From Nitrosomonas mobilis (GTDB lineage: Bacteria; Pseudomonadota; Gammaproteobacteria; Burkholderiales; Nitrosomonadaceae): 64,000 bases of DNA. Shown here one piece after another: positions 25,237 to 35,319 of this stretch (position 1 is its first letter; every line of letters starts with the position of its first letter). Below the pieces are notes generated by a model. The model had not been told where the DNA came from, made no database searches, and saw only the letters and a program-made list of their open reading frames with translations. The position numbers and the translations under genes are program-made. Location of the stretch: contig NZ_FMWO01000044.1 of NCBI RefSeq assembly GCF_900103035.1, positions 84,449 to 148,448 of the forward strand, in the 5' to 3' direction.

Positions 25237-25396
25237 ATATTAGTGCCATAATCCCTAATGGTGCCTGAATCCGGAATATTGTCTAGCATGAATAAAAGGA
25301 CGACGATAACACGCAGCCCGGCCGTAGGTATGCCACAGCATTTGCCGAGGATTGGGATGTGGCTCGCCGGGCTTTCTTATAAGAGAGAGCATTTTT

Positions 25397-26122
25397 ATGG
25401 CACGCACTACGCTGGTTCTGTTGCATGGTTTTCTCGGTTTCTCGCATAGAGGGCCCATTGAATATTTTCGCGGTGTAAAGGGAGCGTTGCGCGATATGCA
25501 TATTGCGCCACTCACCCCCGAAGTTCCCGTCGCCGGTACCATAGCCGAGCGCGCGGAAACGCTTGCCTCAGAACTTTTTCGCGGCAACACATCTACTTTT
25601 GCTTTGGTGGCGCATAGCATGGGTGGGCTGGATGCTAGATATCTGATTACCTATCTAGATCCGGATCACCGCATAAAAAGTTTGCTTACTGTTTCCACCC
25701 CGCACCGCGGCAGCCCATTGGCGGCATGGATGCTTGAATCGCGCGGGCCGATTCCGGCCTGGTTTCGGTATATTGGCCGCCCGGCGCTGGATGAGTTAAC
25801 CCCAAAGGCATGCGCAGCCATGTCTATCCCAGACCGCGAGGATGTGGACTACGCTTCCTATGCGGGCTGCCGCCCTGTCGATGAGCTTCCGTTCTGGCTC
25901 AAACCCTATGGGCGCATTATTTCTGAGGAAAACGATGGAATGGTTCCGATTAGCTCCGCGCAATGGGGGAAATTTCGTGGCATCATGCGCGCCGATCACG
26001 TGGAATTACTCGGGTGGAGCTTGAGCCTGTCCAACATTCGATTCAGAAGGCCTTTCGACCACCTTCGTTTTTGGAGACAGGCAGCTGTCGAAGCTATCGC
26101 AGCGGCAGAAGAAAAAACATGA
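25397..26122 (+). CDS. Alpha/beta-hydrolase lipase
   Basis: 241 residues from ATG 25397 (preceded by AAGAGAG); an upstream ATG at 25352 has no support. The oxyanion motif VLLHGFLGF is at the start, the nucleophile elbow VAHSMGGLDARYL carries the catalytic Ser at about residue 83, NDGMVP carries the probable Asp, and ADHVELLGW the His. The pattern STPHRGSPLA is typical of triacylglycerol lipases. No signal peptide is evident, so it may be cytoplasmic. It is 14 bases from a polytopic membrane protein gene, indicating an operon. Confidence 0.88.
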   Translation: MARTTLVLLHGFLGFSHRGPIEYFRGVKGALRDMHIAPLTPEVPVAGTIAERAETLASELFRGNTSTFALVAHSMGGLDARYLITYLDPDHRIKSLLTVSTPHRGSPLAAWMLESRGPIPAWFRYIGRPALDELTPKACAAMSIPDREDVDYASYAGCRPVDELPFWLKPYGRIISEENDGMVPISSAQWGKFRGIMRADHVELLGWSLSLSNIRFRRPFDHLRFWRQAAVEAIAAAEEKT

Positions 26123-26136
26123 TAAACGAGGCGTAG

Positions 26137-27588
26137 ATGAGCATGGATCAAAATGAGGGAAAGAAATGGCACATGCCCTGGTATGACTGGTCGATATTTT
26201 TTATACCGGGGATATTTATTCTCAGTCTTGGACTCGAGTCTGCCTTTGGCTCCCCCACAGGCCCTGATGGGCTCGCACACCGTGATTTCCGGGCTATAGC
26301 ACACTGGTTTGATCCGGTATTTTTTCAGTACAATCTTATTATGACGTTGCTGACGGTGCTGGTCGTTCCATCGCTTGCTTTAAGCTATATACAAACCATG
26401 TCGGACCAGAAGGCACAGCGTTTGCAACGCGAGGTTCCAGCTGAGCACCGCAGCGAAATCCGCAGGCGGATGGGGCAGCGCGTTTCCTTTAGCACCTTTC
26501 GGGGAAGTGTCTGGCTAACCACGACTATCGTGCTGCTAGGTACCTCGATCCTGCTGCTGTTCAAGCCCATTTCCTCAGCAGGCGGAACGGGCGTAGATTT
26601 CAGTCTTGGCGCAAACATGTTGACGATGGGGCCTTTCGCAGAATTATACGAAAGGGATCCGGACGCCTATTATTCTCATCTTATCCGAAACCAGATCGCG
26701 TTCCAGTTCGGTTTTCTAGGGGCATATGTTTATTTCATCGGCTCCGTGGTCCGTGCATATTTCACCATGGATCTAACTTCTCTCACTTTCGTCGATGGTG
26801 CCATCCGCATGATCGTCGCGAGCATACTGGCATTGGTGCTTTCCTTCGCCTTCGACTTTGCTTTCCCTACCGAGCTTAAATTACCCTCTACCTCAGTCGT
26901 TGCACGTGACAGTGTTTCCACGACTGCTGCCGAGTCTTTGCCTCCCGCTGCCGCCTCGACTACTGGTGAGGTTGTACAAGATGGCGCGCATGGCGGTCAA
27001 CAGGACAATTCCGACTGGGCAGCACTTCCGGCAGGCCTGAGCCTGCTTCCAGTCATCGCCTTTTTCTTTGGCTTTTATCCGAAACGGGCGACCTTGGCAA
27101 TCGAACGTATTGCACTCAGGATAATGAAGGGTATCGTTTCCGACGATAGCTATCGTACGCTTCCACTTTCTATGCTTGCGGGAATGAGCTATGCACATGA
27201 ACTGAGGCTGGAAAGAGAAGGTTTCGATAATATTGAAAATCTGAGCAATGCCGATGCTGTGGATCTGGCGATACGCACCTGTTTCAGCTACGGCCAGCTG
27301 AAGCAATGGATAGATCAGGCATGGCTTGCAGCTCACTTGCGGGAAGATTATCCGGACTTTGTCCGGCGCACTGGTATTGCAAGTAGTGATGAACTGCGCC
27401 ATTTTCTAGCCAGCTGCGATTCTGCAAAGATCGACGGGGTGGAACAATTGGTAGCAGGGCTATCGACGGACCCTGCGACAAGCCCATCATGGAAAGTCAG
27501 ACTGGCAGCAATTAAAATATTGCTCGATATAGCCCCTTTGCCGAGAAACTGTAGCAATCCAGAAACTGGCGAGCCTGGATCAGGCTAA
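26137..27588 (+). CDS. Polytopic membrane protein of unknown function, partner of the lipase
   Basis: 483 residues. Six hydrophobic helices are apparent at about 20-38, 62-84, 124-145, 187-206, 222-246 and 298-316. A low-complexity Ser/Thr/Ala/Pro stretch (about 255-280) separates the fifth and sixth. The cytoplasmic C-terminal third is soluble, with a helix-hairpin-helix-like segment (LEREGFDNIENLSNADAVDLAIRTCFSYGQLKQWID, near 365-400). I know no family. It follows the lipase gene by 14 bases on the same strand. A lipid-related or membrane-signalling role is conceivable but unproven. Confidence 0.75.
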   Translation: MSMDQNEGKKWHMPWYDWSIFFIPGIFILSLGLESAFGSPTGPDGLAHRDFRAIAHWFDPVFFQYNLIMTLLTVLVVPSLALSYIQTMSDQKAQRLQREVPAEHRSEIRRRMGQRVSFSTFRGSVWLTTTIVLLGTSILLLFKPISSAGGTGVDFSLGANMLTMGPFAELYERDPDAYYSHLIRNQIAFQFGFLGAYVYFIGSVVRAYFTMDLTSLTFVDGAIRMIVASILALVLSFAFDFAFPTELKLPSTSVVARDSVSTTAAESLPPAAASTTGEVVQDGAHGGQQDNSDWAALPAGLSLLPVIAFFFGFYPKRATLAIERIALRIMKGIVSDDSYRTLPLSMLAGMSYAHELRLEREGFDNIENLSNADAVDLAIRTCFSYGQLKQWIDQAWLAAHLREDYPDFVRRTGIASSDELRHFLASCDSAKIDGVEQLVAGLSTDPATSPSWKVRLAAIKILLDIAPLPRNCSNPETGEPGSG

Positions 27589-27600
27589 TATAGGCCTAGG

Positions 27601-27756
27601 TATTCTTGTTGGGCACCAGCAAGCGATTTTTTGAATTTTTCAATGTGCTTAGTGGTAAAAAATGTCCGATATTTTCTGCTAGGTAGATCAGGATGGCGCC
27701 AGATTCAAACACCGCGAAATCATCATTGTCATGGTCAACAATCGCCGGAATGCGAT
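27601..27756 (-). pseudogene. Glutathione S-transferase relic
   Basis: The minus strand reads [27 protein letters not shown] and then [12 protein letters not shown], the glutathione-binding part of a thioredoxin-fold N-terminal domain. No start, first helix or C-terminal domain remains. It overlaps the upstream region of galU. Confidence 0.75.
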
Positions 27757-27856
27757 CGTTTTTGATTGTATATCCTTACTGCTATCCGTCGCCATAAGGC
27801 ACCATACGGAATATAATCAACGACCATACCTATATATATTTCAGGATCGCATCATT

Positions 27857-28744
27857 ATGCATACGGACACTCCGCAAATAGTCACCAAGGCAATTTTCCC
27901 GGTTGCCGGCTTGGGAACCCGTTTTCTGCCCGCCACCAAGGCATCTCCCAAAGAAATGCTGGTCGTAGTTGATAAGCCCCTGATTCAATACGCGGTAGAG
28001 GAAGCTTACGCTGCAGGCATACGTGAGATGATTTTTGTGACAGGCCGTCACAAACGCGCCATCGAGGATCATTTTGACACAGCATATGAACTGGAGGCAG
28101 AACTGGCCGCTAATGGCAGAGACGACCTCATCGCAATTGTCAATGCTGTCAAACCGGATGACATGGAATGCGTATACATCCGCCAGTCCATGCCGCTTGG
28201 TCTGGGCCATGCCATATTGTGCGCCGAACGGCTGGTTCGTGGTGAACCTTTTGCTGTGTTGCTGGCTGATGACCTGATGGTTGGCGAACCACCTATCCTG
28301 CAGCAGATGACGGAACTTCATCTTCAACATCAATGCAGCCTCCTGGCGGTGCAGGAGGTTCCACAGAATCAGACCAGACGTTACGGCATCGTCAAGGGAG
28401 ACATTCTGACCTCCGACCTTGTCAGGCTGACGGGTCTGGTAGAAAAGCCACATCCCAGCATCGCCCCCAGCAATTTGGCAGTTGCCGGTCGCTATATTCT
28501 GACTTCATCGGTGTTCGATCAAATCCGCACACAACAGCGTGGCGCAGGGGGCGAAATTCAGCTTACCGATGGTATTGCGGCACTGCTTGATTCGGAACAG
28601 GTGCTAGCCTATCGATACCGTGGTAAGCGTTATGATTGCGGCAGCAAATTGGGTTTATTGCAAGCCAGTGTGGATCTTGCATCGATACATCCGGAACTCG
28701 GCCCTGAATTCTCTGATTGGCTGAAAGCGCGAGCAGGCATGTAG
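27857..28744 (+). CDS. galU: UTP-glucose-1-phosphate uridylyltransferase
   Basis: 295 residues from ATG 27857; the reading frame is open further upstream, but that stretch overlaps a GST relic and is not family-like. The nucleotide-binding signature AIFPVAGLGTRFLPATKASPKEMLVV, the DLIQYAVEEAYAAG-type helix, LGLGHAILCAE and LVEKP are those of GalU. The enzyme makes UDP-glucose from UTP and glucose-1-phosphate for cell-surface polysaccharides and trehalose. Length is normal. It has no operon partner here. Confidence 0.95.
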   Translation: MHTDTPQIVTKAIFPVAGLGTRFLPATKASPKEMLVVVDKPLIQYAVEEAYAAGIREMIFVTGRHKRAIEDHFDTAYELEAELAANGRDDLIAIVNAVKPDDMECVYIRQSMPLGLGHAILCAERLVRGEPFAVLLADDLMVGEPPILQQMTELHLQHQCSLLAVQEVPQNQTRRYGIVKGDILTSDLVRLTGLVEKPHPSIAPSNLAVAGRYILTSSVFDQIRTQQRGAGGEIQLTDGIAALLDSEQVLAYRYRGKRYDCGSKLGLLQASVDLASIHPELGPEFSDWLKARAGM

Positions 28745-28805
28745 CCCAGCGAGTACCGAAAGTCGGTAAGACAAGTATGCGCCCCTATGTAAACCAGTAC
28801 TACCA

Positions 28806-28912
28806 TTGATCAGCATTCTGAAACTGTAACGCTGCGAACCGGGCATATAATTCGCTGGAAGCGAGCCGTTCCTGATGTGTGCCCAGTGCTAGCAAAACGA
28901 TACCGGTCCTAG
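28806..28912 (-). pseudogene. ABC exporter ATPase, C-terminal relic
   Basis: The minus strand reads GIVLLALGTHQERLASSELYARFAALQFQ up to a stop. This is the last 30 residues of an ABC exporter ATPase of MsbA type. Nothing else of the gene remains. Confidence 0.65.
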
Positions 28913-28961
28913 AATAAAGACCCTGCGTTATGCTGTAAAAAAGAATGAAGAGGCAATGCCT

Positions 28962-30290
28962 TCACTCTGCTGCAGAGAAATAGGTTGCCACTTTTCTCAA
29001 ATCATCCCGTTCCAGCGTTCCAGCGAGAAAACGCAGACGCAAATAGGCAAGTAGATAGTTATAGCGTGCTTCGGCCAGATTAACTTGAGCAGCATAAAAC
29101 TGGCTTTGCGCATCCAGCAGATCGAGATTGATACGGATTCCGCCGCGGATACTTTTCTCGGTAGCTTCCACCAGCAGGTGAGCTGAGTCAACGGCGATTT
29201 CCAGTGATTGAATGCGCAAAATACTGCTTTGCAGCAGTTGATACTGTTTTCGTAATTCCAGCATGGCCTGATCGGTCATGGCATCAAGTTCTGCTTCGGC
29301 GCGCGCCAGATTTGCGCGCGCTTGGTCGGTAACCGCATTGACACGACCTCCCGCAAAAATTGGAACATTGACTTCCACACCGACACTGGCTATCCGGGCA
29401 TCACGATCCGCCGTGATGAATGAAGCCGAGTTATTACGGCTGAGGCTGGCAACCAGATCCACTCTGGGCGCATGCCCCGAGCGACTGCGCGTAACCTCCT
29501 GTTTACTAGTCTCTACCAGATAACGCTGCGTTACCAGCTCCGCATTTCTAGCCTGTGCCATTTCATGCCAACTCTCAAAGTCGGCGGGGGTGAGTGGCTG
29601 AATCGGAAAAGCTTTTCTCAAGGTGGTCAGGCGTTCGACCGGTTCTCCAACCAATGCGGACAGGGCCAGGCGAGCAGCATCCCAGGTATCCTGGGATTCA
29701 ATCAATTGTGCCTGTGCCAGGGCAAAACGGGACTGAGTTTCCAGCACATCGGTACGGGTACCTTCCCCGTGCTTGAACATGTTTTCATTTACCTGCTGCA
29801 GCTCAGCTAAAGCATCACGTTCTGCCTGTGCCAAAGCCAGCCGCTCTTTCGCCAGGAGTGCCTCGAAATAAACCTCGGCCAACCGCACGATCAGCCTGTC
29901 CGCATCACCTTCAAACTTGGACTGGCTGGAGTTGGCGCGCGCCAAACCCTGGCGGTAACTCGCCACCGCTTCCAGATTCAGCAGGGGTTGGCGCAAAGCG
30001 AGCGTGGTCACTTCATTATTGAAATTGAGTGGGGCACTGATTCCACCCTGACTCAGGGTACCTCGATTAATCCCCTGTGCATGGGTTAGCGTCAGATTTG
30101 GCAGCAAGCCCGACAAGCCAATTTTCACATTTTGCTGTCCCGCTTCATTTTCATGAAGCGCCGATCGAAAGACTGGATCATTGACCAAAGCAAGTTCATA
30201 GGCCCGCAGTAAATCGACTGCATGTGCACCACTCAGTGGCAACAGCCACATGACCAATATTATTCTATACTTTGGTAAATTCAATCGCAC
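28962..30290 (-). CDS. TolC-family outer-membrane channel of a type I secretion system
   Basis: 442 residues with a signal peptide ending near HAVD. The mature protein is rich in heptad-like Ala/Leu/Gln helices, including two structural repeats (YELALVNDPVFRSAL; DLLDAQSQFYAAQVNLAEARYNYLLA), as in TolC, the trimeric channel-tunnel. It is the third gene of a minus-strand operon, starting two bases after the HlyD-type gene. It takes secreted substrate from the inner-membrane ABC and HlyD components to the outside. Confidence 0.93.
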   Translation of the reverse strand: MRLNLPKYRIILVMWLLPLSGAHAVDLLRAYELALVNDPVFRSALHENEAGQQNVKIGLSGLLPNLTLTHAQGINRGTLSQGGISAPLNFNNEVTTLALRQPLLNLEAVASYRQGLARANSSQSKFEGDADRLIVRLAEVYFEALLAKERLALAQAERDALAELQQVNENMFKHGEGTRTDVLETQSRFALAQAQLIESQDTWDAARLALSALVGEPVERLTTLRKAFPIQPLTPADFESWHEMAQARNAELVTQRYLVETSKQEVTRSRSGHAPRVDLVASLSRNNSASFITADRDARIASVGVEVNVPIFAGGRVNAVTDQARANLARAEAELDAMTDQAMLELRKQYQLLQSSILRIQSLEIAVDSAHLLVEATEKSIRGGIRINLDLLDAQSQFYAAQVNLAEARYNYLLAYLRLRFLAGTLERDDLRKVATYFSAAE

Positions 30291-30292
30291 GG

Positions 30293-31630
30293 CTAATCTT
30301 CGCTCAGCGAGGTATGAATTCTGTCCAGAATCGGTTTCAACAGATAATTCATCAGGGAGCGCTCACCAGTCTTGACGAATATTTCTACCGGCATGCCGGC
30401 ACGGATCTGATGCTTGGCCAGTAAGGCCATGCTCTCGGGCTTGACCTGTGCTTTCATCATGTAATAGGGGATGCCAGTCTGTTCATCAGTTAAACGATCT
30501 GCCGATACCTGGGTTACTTCACCGAGGATATGCGGAGTTTTGTTCTGATTAAACGCGGAAAAAATCAGATCCACTTCCAACCCCACATGCACCCGATCAA
30601 TGAGGTGCACCGGAATCTGCCCTTCAACCACCAGCACATCTTCACTGGGGATAATATCCATCATGCGAGCGCCGGGTGCCACTACGCCACCTTGTGTAAA
30701 CACGCTTATCCCAACCACGAATCCATCCACCGGCGCTCTGACCAGCGCATTATCCAGTTCAAAATCCTGTGCGATCAAACGACTTTGCAACGATTGTGCT
30801 TCGCGCTGAATATCGGTCAGTTGCTGGCGCACCTCCCCCTGGTATTCTTCCACCCGTTGCACACGACGCAATTCCAGCTCGGCGATCTGCCGCTGGATAC
30901 GGCCGATATTTCCTACATCCTCGGACATTTCCCCGATCAACTGCGCGCGCGAGCGCTCCAGTTCCAACACACGGTTACGCGGTACGAAACCCTCATTTGC
31001 CAGCGCCAACATGTTTTCCAGCTGTTCCTGCAGAAATCCCAGTTGTTGTTGTTTACTGCTGCGGGATGCGTTAAGACCGTTTAACTGTCCTTTCAAACCA
31101 GCGATATTTTCATGGATAGCTGCCAGATCATGCTTCACGGCTGACTGTCGTGATGTAAACAACTGATTCTGTAATGTGACCACTTCCGCTACGCGTGGAT
31201 CGTGCTGGTTTTCCAGCAAGTAGACAGGGAAAACAATGGTCGTGCGATTATCGCGCTCGGCGATCAGGCGAGCTTCCACCGCACGTGCAGTAATCAATTG
31301 TGCACGGGTAATTTCCGCCTGCGCCTTGACCTGAATATCGTTCATCTTCACCAGATGCTGTCCGGCCAATACTTTTTCACCTTCCTTGACCAGAATCTCA
31401 TCAATAATTCCACCAGTCTGGTGTTGTACCGCTTTACGGTTGGTTGATACGATCACCGAACCAGACAACGGCACCCCTTTGTCCAGCGGCGCAAAAGCTG
31501 CCCATAGTAAAAATCCACCCACTCCGACCAGTACAATCAGCCAACCGAGGCGGGCGTGGCTGGTTTCATCGGTATCGACCTGAACCGGTAGCTGCACAGG
31601 AGATTGATCATTCACTTTGTTGATTTCCAT
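30293..31630 (-). CDS. HlyD-family membrane-fusion protein, type I secretion
   Basis: 445 residues. One N-terminal membrane helix (about 30-48, LGWLIVLVGVGGFLLWAAFAPL) precedes a biotinyl-lipoyl-like segment (IIDEILVKEGEKVLAGQHLVKM), a long coiled coil (about 130-290) and the C-terminal beta domain ending in a PVEIFVKTGERSLMNYLLKPI motif, which is highly characteristic of PrtE/HlyD-type adaptors. It bridges the ABC transporter and TolC channel. The gene begins 20 bases after the ABC gene stop. Confidence 0.95.
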   Translation of the reverse strand: MEINKVNDQSPVQLPVQVDTDETSHARLGWLIVLVGVGGFLLWAAFAPLDKGVPLSGSVIVSTNRKAVQHQTGGIIDEILVKEGEKVLAGQHLVKMNDIQVKAQAEITRAQLITARAVEARLIAERDNRTTIVFPVYLLENQHDPRVAEVVTLQNQLFTSRQSAVKHDLAAIHENIAGLKGQLNGLNASRSSKQQQLGFLQEQLENMLALANEGFVPRNRVLELERSRAQLIGEMSEDVGNIGRIQRQIAELELRRVQRVEEYQGEVRQQLTDIQREAQSLQSRLIAQDFELDNALVRAPVDGFVVGISVFTQGGVVAPGARMMDIIPSEDVLVVEGQIPVHLIDRVHVGLEVDLIFSAFNQNKTPHILGEVTQVSADRLTDEQTGIPYYMMKAQVKPESMALLAKHQIRAGMPVEIFVKTGERSLMNYLLKPILDRIHTSLSED

Positions 31631-31649
31631 TTACTTGTACTCTCTGCGC

Positions 31650-33440
31650 TCAATTAGCAGGGTTAGCAGTATTCGTCAGCATTCCGGGAGTACTGGGCGG
31701 AGATGCAGTTTTTTGCGCTGCCTGCTGTTGCTGCTGTTGCTGTTGCTGTGCCAGAGCAGCCATGACCTGATCGGTTGGGCCAAATAATTTGGCTATGCCA
31801 TCATGCAGCAATAATAGTTTGGTTGTCGCTGACAGAATTCGCGTCCGATGAGTAATCACCACGATGGTTTTACCTCTTTTTCGCAAATCAAGAATCCCTG
31901 CCAGCAGGGCCTGCTCGCCAACATCATCCAGATTGGAATTAGGTTCATCCAGCACGATCAGCGATGGATCGCCATACATAGCGCGTGCCAGCCCAATGCG
32001 TTGTTTCTGACCGCCAGACAGACCTCCCCCTCCATCTCCCAGCAACGTATCGTATCCTTTGGGCATGGTCAGAATCATTTCATGCACACCGGCACGTTTC
32101 GCCGCCAGAATCACCTTGTCAGCATCGATCTCACCAAAACGGGCGATATTTTCACTAATGGTGCCGGCGAACAGTTCAATATCCTGCGGCAAATAACCAA
32201 TATGTGCGCCCAGTTCATCCTTGTTCCATTGGTAGACATCGGCCCCGTCCAACCGTACCTTGCCACTCGCTGCAGGCCACACACCTACCAGTAAACGTGC
32301 CAACGTTGATTTGCCGGAACCACTCGGCCCAATCACGCCCAGCACTTCACCGGGAGCAATCGCAAAACTCAAACCCTTGATCACCGCAACCTTCGATCCC
32401 GGAGGAGCCGCCATGATACCTTCTACCGAAATTCGTCCTTCCGGCTTGGGTAGCGCCATACCCGCCTGACGTAGCGGATTTTCGCTCAGTAATTTCGACA
32501 AACGCTCATAAGCACTGCGCGTCTGCCCAAATTGCCGCCAGACACTGATCAGTAATTGTACCGGACCGATAGCTTTACCCAGCAGGATGGAGCCAGCAAT
32601 CATCATGCCGGGAGAAATGCTGTCTTCCAGCACCAGCAACGCACCCAGCCCCAGCATAATCGATTGCAGTGCTACCGCGACCGCCTTGCTGATCGCCGTA
32701 ATCGTGCCGGACTTTTCGCTTGCTCGAGCCTGCAGATTCAGAAAACGGCGATGCAGTTCATACCAGCGTGCTTGCAGATTGGGCAGCATGCCCATTGCCT
32801 CAATTACCTCAGCATTGCGCAGATTGTTGTTTGCCAGGGCAGAGGATGCGACGGCGAGGGAATTGGCTTCCGCCAGGGGTTTATGCGAGAGCCGCTCATT
32901 AAGAAAAGCGAGCAATACCAGCAGGGCTGTGCCAAACAGGGCAAACACGCCTAGCCAGACATTAAACAGAAAAATAACCAGCAAATAAACCGGAAACCAG
33001 GGGGCATCAAAGAAAGCAAACAGGGCGTTACCAGTCAGAAACTGGCGCAGATTGGTCAGATCCTGCAACGCCTGACCGGCGTTTCCATTGGCCTGCCGCA
33101 GGTTTTGCTCAAAAGCGGCAGTGTACACGCGCCGATTCAGCTTCATGTCAAATTGCGCGCCAATGCGAATCAGCACAAAACTGCGCACATATTCCAGTGC
33201 ACCCATAAAAATATAGGCACCCAGCATGATCAAGGTCAACATCAGCAGCGTCATCTCGTTACGGCTGGTCAGCACGCTATCATAAAGTTGTAGCATATAT
33301 AACGCGGGCATCAGCATTAATAAATTGATGACTGCGCTAAACACGCCTACTGTTCGGAATGCATGCTTAAAACTGGCAAGAGTCTGCGCCAACTCGCTTT
33401 GTGGGGATTGGCCATTTTTCGCTAATGGTAAGCTAGGCAT
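31650..33440 (-). CDS. Type I secretion ABC transporter (PrtD family)
   Basis: 596 residues. Membrane helices occupy about 30-320; the first reads [24 protein letters not shown], typical of PrtD-type permease/ATPases. The nucleotide-binding domain has Walker [14 protein letters not shown], signature [15 protein letters not shown] and Walker [12 protein letters not shown]. No C39 peptidase-like domain is fused at the N-terminus. Near the C-terminus is a run of nine Gln, encoded by mixed CAG/CAA codons, followed by a Pro/Ser/Thr tail. It heads a three-gene operon with the HlyD and TolC homologues. Its substrate is not in the window. Confidence 0.95.
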   Translation of the reverse strand: MPSLPLAKNGQSPQSELAQTLASFKHAFRTVGVFSAVINLLMLMPALYMLQLYDSVLTSRNEMTLLMLTLIMLGAYIFMGALEYVRSFVLIRIGAQFDMKLNRRVYTAAFEQNLRQANGNAGQALQDLTNLRQFLTGNALFAFFDAPWFPVYLLVIFLFNVWLGVFALFGTALLVLLAFLNERLSHKPLAEANSLAVASSALANNNLRNAEVIEAMGMLPNLQARWYELHRRFLNLQARASEKSGTITAISKAVAVALQSIMLGLGALLVLEDSISPGMMIAGSILLGKAIGPVQLLISVWRQFGQTRSAYERLSKLLSENPLRQAGMALPKPEGRISVEGIMAAPPGSKVAVIKGLSFAIAPGEVLGVIGPSGSGKSTLARLLVGVWPAASGKVRLDGADVYQWNKDELGAHIGYLPQDIELFAGTISENIARFGEIDADKVILAAKRAGVHEMILTMPKGYDTLLGDGGGGLSGGQKQRIGLARAMYGDPSLIVLDEPNSNLDDVGEQALLAGILDLRKRGKTIVVITHRTRILSATTKLLLLHDGIAKLFGPTDQVMAALAQQQQQQQQQAAQKTASPPSTPGMLTNTANPAN

Positions 33441-33536
33441 GCAAAACTCCTGTCAACAACACAGTGGTGCCATGCAATTGAGTCAAATATTGGTTTTTCT
33501 GGAAAAAATAAAATACTGCTGGAAGATCGTTCGTTA

Positions 33537-34421
33537 TCAACACAAATCTTTTTTATTTAAGGTAAAAGGGCCAGGAGCGTAATTAAAGTCATGAATTGCG
33601 GCTGAATAATCAAACACCATATCCTGATTCATTCTGTCAGCCATGCCTGAGGTGACATGCTGAAAACGCGGCAATATTCTCGCCATTTTCACAGCAGCGT
33701 GTATTAGCCATTCCGGAAAATGGAGCAGCCGTGGCGGCTGCTCCATTGCGAAAAAAATCTTTTCAACCATGTTGTGATAGGCAAGCGTCTCGCCACCGGC
33801 GATATTGTAAACCTGATCGACTGCCCGTTCAGATAATAAAGCAGCCTGACACGCACTGGCAACATCTTCCACATGCACAGGTTGACGTAATCCCTTTGCC
33901 TGACCGGTTAACGGGAAGAAACCAAATTGACGAATGAAACGTACAATCTGCATGATATTTTGATCCCGCCCCCAACCGTAAATCAAGGTCGGCCGCAAGA
34001 TCGTCCAGCGCACACTCTGCTGTTTTGCCCAATCCTTGATACGTGACTCGCCTTCCGCCAACTGATTTGCCAATGCCCGCTCGTTGCTGTCAATCGAATG
34101 ATTTTTGGTCAATACGCTGGTGGAAGACAATGCTACTATCCGACGCACTCCCTGCGCAATCAGCCAGTCAGAATGCGCCGGCAACGTCCAGATCGGTGCC
34201 AGATAGAGCCAGTCAGTGATTTTTTCGCCTTGATCAATACCGTTGTTGTTTCCCGCATGAATCTGCCGCCATGAAAGCGCCGGGTGTTGTTTCTGCATAA
34301 TCGTTTCTACATTACGACGCGTGCATGCCTTGACCTGCCAATCATTTTTCAGCAATTTACTTACCAGACACTCACCGACAAAACTGGTTGCGCCAATTAC
34401 GCCAACAGATCGTTTATCCAC
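33537..34421 (-). CDS. NAD(P)-dependent epimerase/dehydratase (extended SDR)
   Basis: 294 residues. The Rossmann loop is GVIGATSFVGECLVSKLL. The motif RIVALSSTSVLTK is in the place of the catalytic Ser/Tyr region, but no YxxxK is obvious, so this may be an atypical member; WTILRPTLIYGWG follows. Family members act on nucleotide sugars or related substrates. It overlaps the end of a glycosyltransferase gene by eight bases, which suggests a role in glycan or glycolipid assembly. Confidence 0.8.
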   Translation of the reverse strand: MDKRSVGVIGATSFVGECLVSKLLKNDWQVKACTRRNVETIMQKQHPALSWRQIHAGNNNGIDQGEKITDWLYLAPIWTLPAHSDWLIAQGVRRIVALSSTSVLTKNHSIDSNERALANQLAEGESRIKDWAKQQSVRWTILRPTLIYGWGRDQNIMQIVRFIRQFGFFPLTGQAKGLRQPVHVEDVASACQAALLSERAVDQVYNIAGGETLAYHNMVEKIFFAMEQPPRLLHFPEWLIHAAVKMARILPRFQHVTSGMADRMNQDMVFDYSAAIHDFNYAPGPFTLNKKDLC

Positions 34422-35319
34422 GATGTAGACCTGTTGATTTTAATAAACTGACGCCAACATGATAAAGCACAATCACACTGAAACGCATCGTTATCCCGAT
34501 GGCCACCAGCCAGGTCAGCCCAACAGGATAACGATGCAAAAAAAATTTGCGGTAAAAGCGCAACATTCCCCTGTGTTTGTGCCAGGCAACGAAAAAAGGG
34601 CGAGCATGGCTGCAGGCTCCCTGATGATGCAATACCGGAACATCCGGCACAAACAGGATTTTCCAGTTTTTCTGCCGAAATCGCATGCACCAGTCCAGAT
34701 CTTCACAATGCAAAAAATAGCCTTCATCCCAGATACCGACCGCATCAATCGCTTGCCGACGCACCAGCATCAAGGCGCCAGAGATTGCTTCAACCTCAAT
34801 AGGCTGATCCGGAAGCGGCTGATGATGTAGGTGAAAATCAAAAAAAAGCGTAGGAAAGAAACGGGCAAAGCGATAAAGACCAGTTGCTCTTACAAAGGCG
34901 CGCCATGGGGTTGGAATAGCACGACGGCTTCCTCCTTGTTCACTGCCATCGGCATTGAGTAGTCGCCCTCCTACCATGCCTGTCCGTCGATCTGACTCAA
35001 TCACCTGTCTCAGCCGCTCAACAGCGTCCGAACTTATCAAACAGTCCGGATTAATGAAAAGAATATAGGGAAATACCACCGCGCTCAAACCCAGGTTGCA
35101 ACCTGCGGCAAATCCTACGTTTTTCTGCAAGGAAATGATATTAAGCTGTCCATCACCAAAAAATGCATCTTTGAGTCTGACAATACTGGTATCAGTCGAC
35201 GCATTATCCACAACGATAATTTGTCCTACTTGCGTTGACAGGGCAAGTGCACAATCAACCAGTAATTCGCCCGCATTGTAATTTACGATCAAAGCAGTTA
35301 TCGGGACTTGATAATTCAT
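34414..35319 (-). CDS. Family 2 glycosyltransferase (rhamnosyltransferase-like)
   Basis: 301 residues. GT2 fold: ITALIVNYNAGELLVDCALAL, VVDNASTD (nucleotide-sugar-binding Asp), INPDC (DXD-like metal site), GGRLLNADGSEQGGSRR and HCEDLDWCMRF (acceptor-side motif). These are hallmarks of WbbL-type rhamnosyl- or similar transferases for surface polysaccharides. A hydrophobic segment near the C-terminus (about 255-290) may anchor it to the membrane. Translationally coupled to the epimerase gene downstream; divergent from dnaA. Confidence 0.9.
   Translation of the reverse strand: MNYQVPITALIVNYNAGELLVDCALALSTQVGQIIVVDNASTDTSIVRLKDAFFGDGQLNIISLQKNVGFAAGCNLGLSAVVFPYILFINPDCLISSDAVERLRQVIESDRRTGMVGGRLLNADGSEQGGSRRAIPTPWRAFVRATGLYRFARFFPTLFFDFHLHHQPLPDQPIEVEAISGALMLVRRQAIDAVGIWDEGYFLHCEDLDWCMRFRQKNWKILFVPDVPVLHHQGACSHARPFFVAWHKHRGMLRFYRKFFLHRYPVGLTWLVAIGITMRFSVIVLYHVGVSLLKSTGLHRG

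Noticed and set aside
27731..27856. N-terminal extension of GalU
   Set aside because: Overlaps the GST relic on the other strand and is absent from the family; GalU starts at 27857.
31720..31760. Trinucleotide expansion in the secretion ABC gene
   Set aside because: Only nine Gln codons of mixed CAG/CAA type, which is too short and irregular to claim instability.
33105..33293. Antisense reading frames inside the ABC, HlyD and hyp genes
   Set aside because: They mirror strong coding frames on the other strand and have no family resemblance or start signals.
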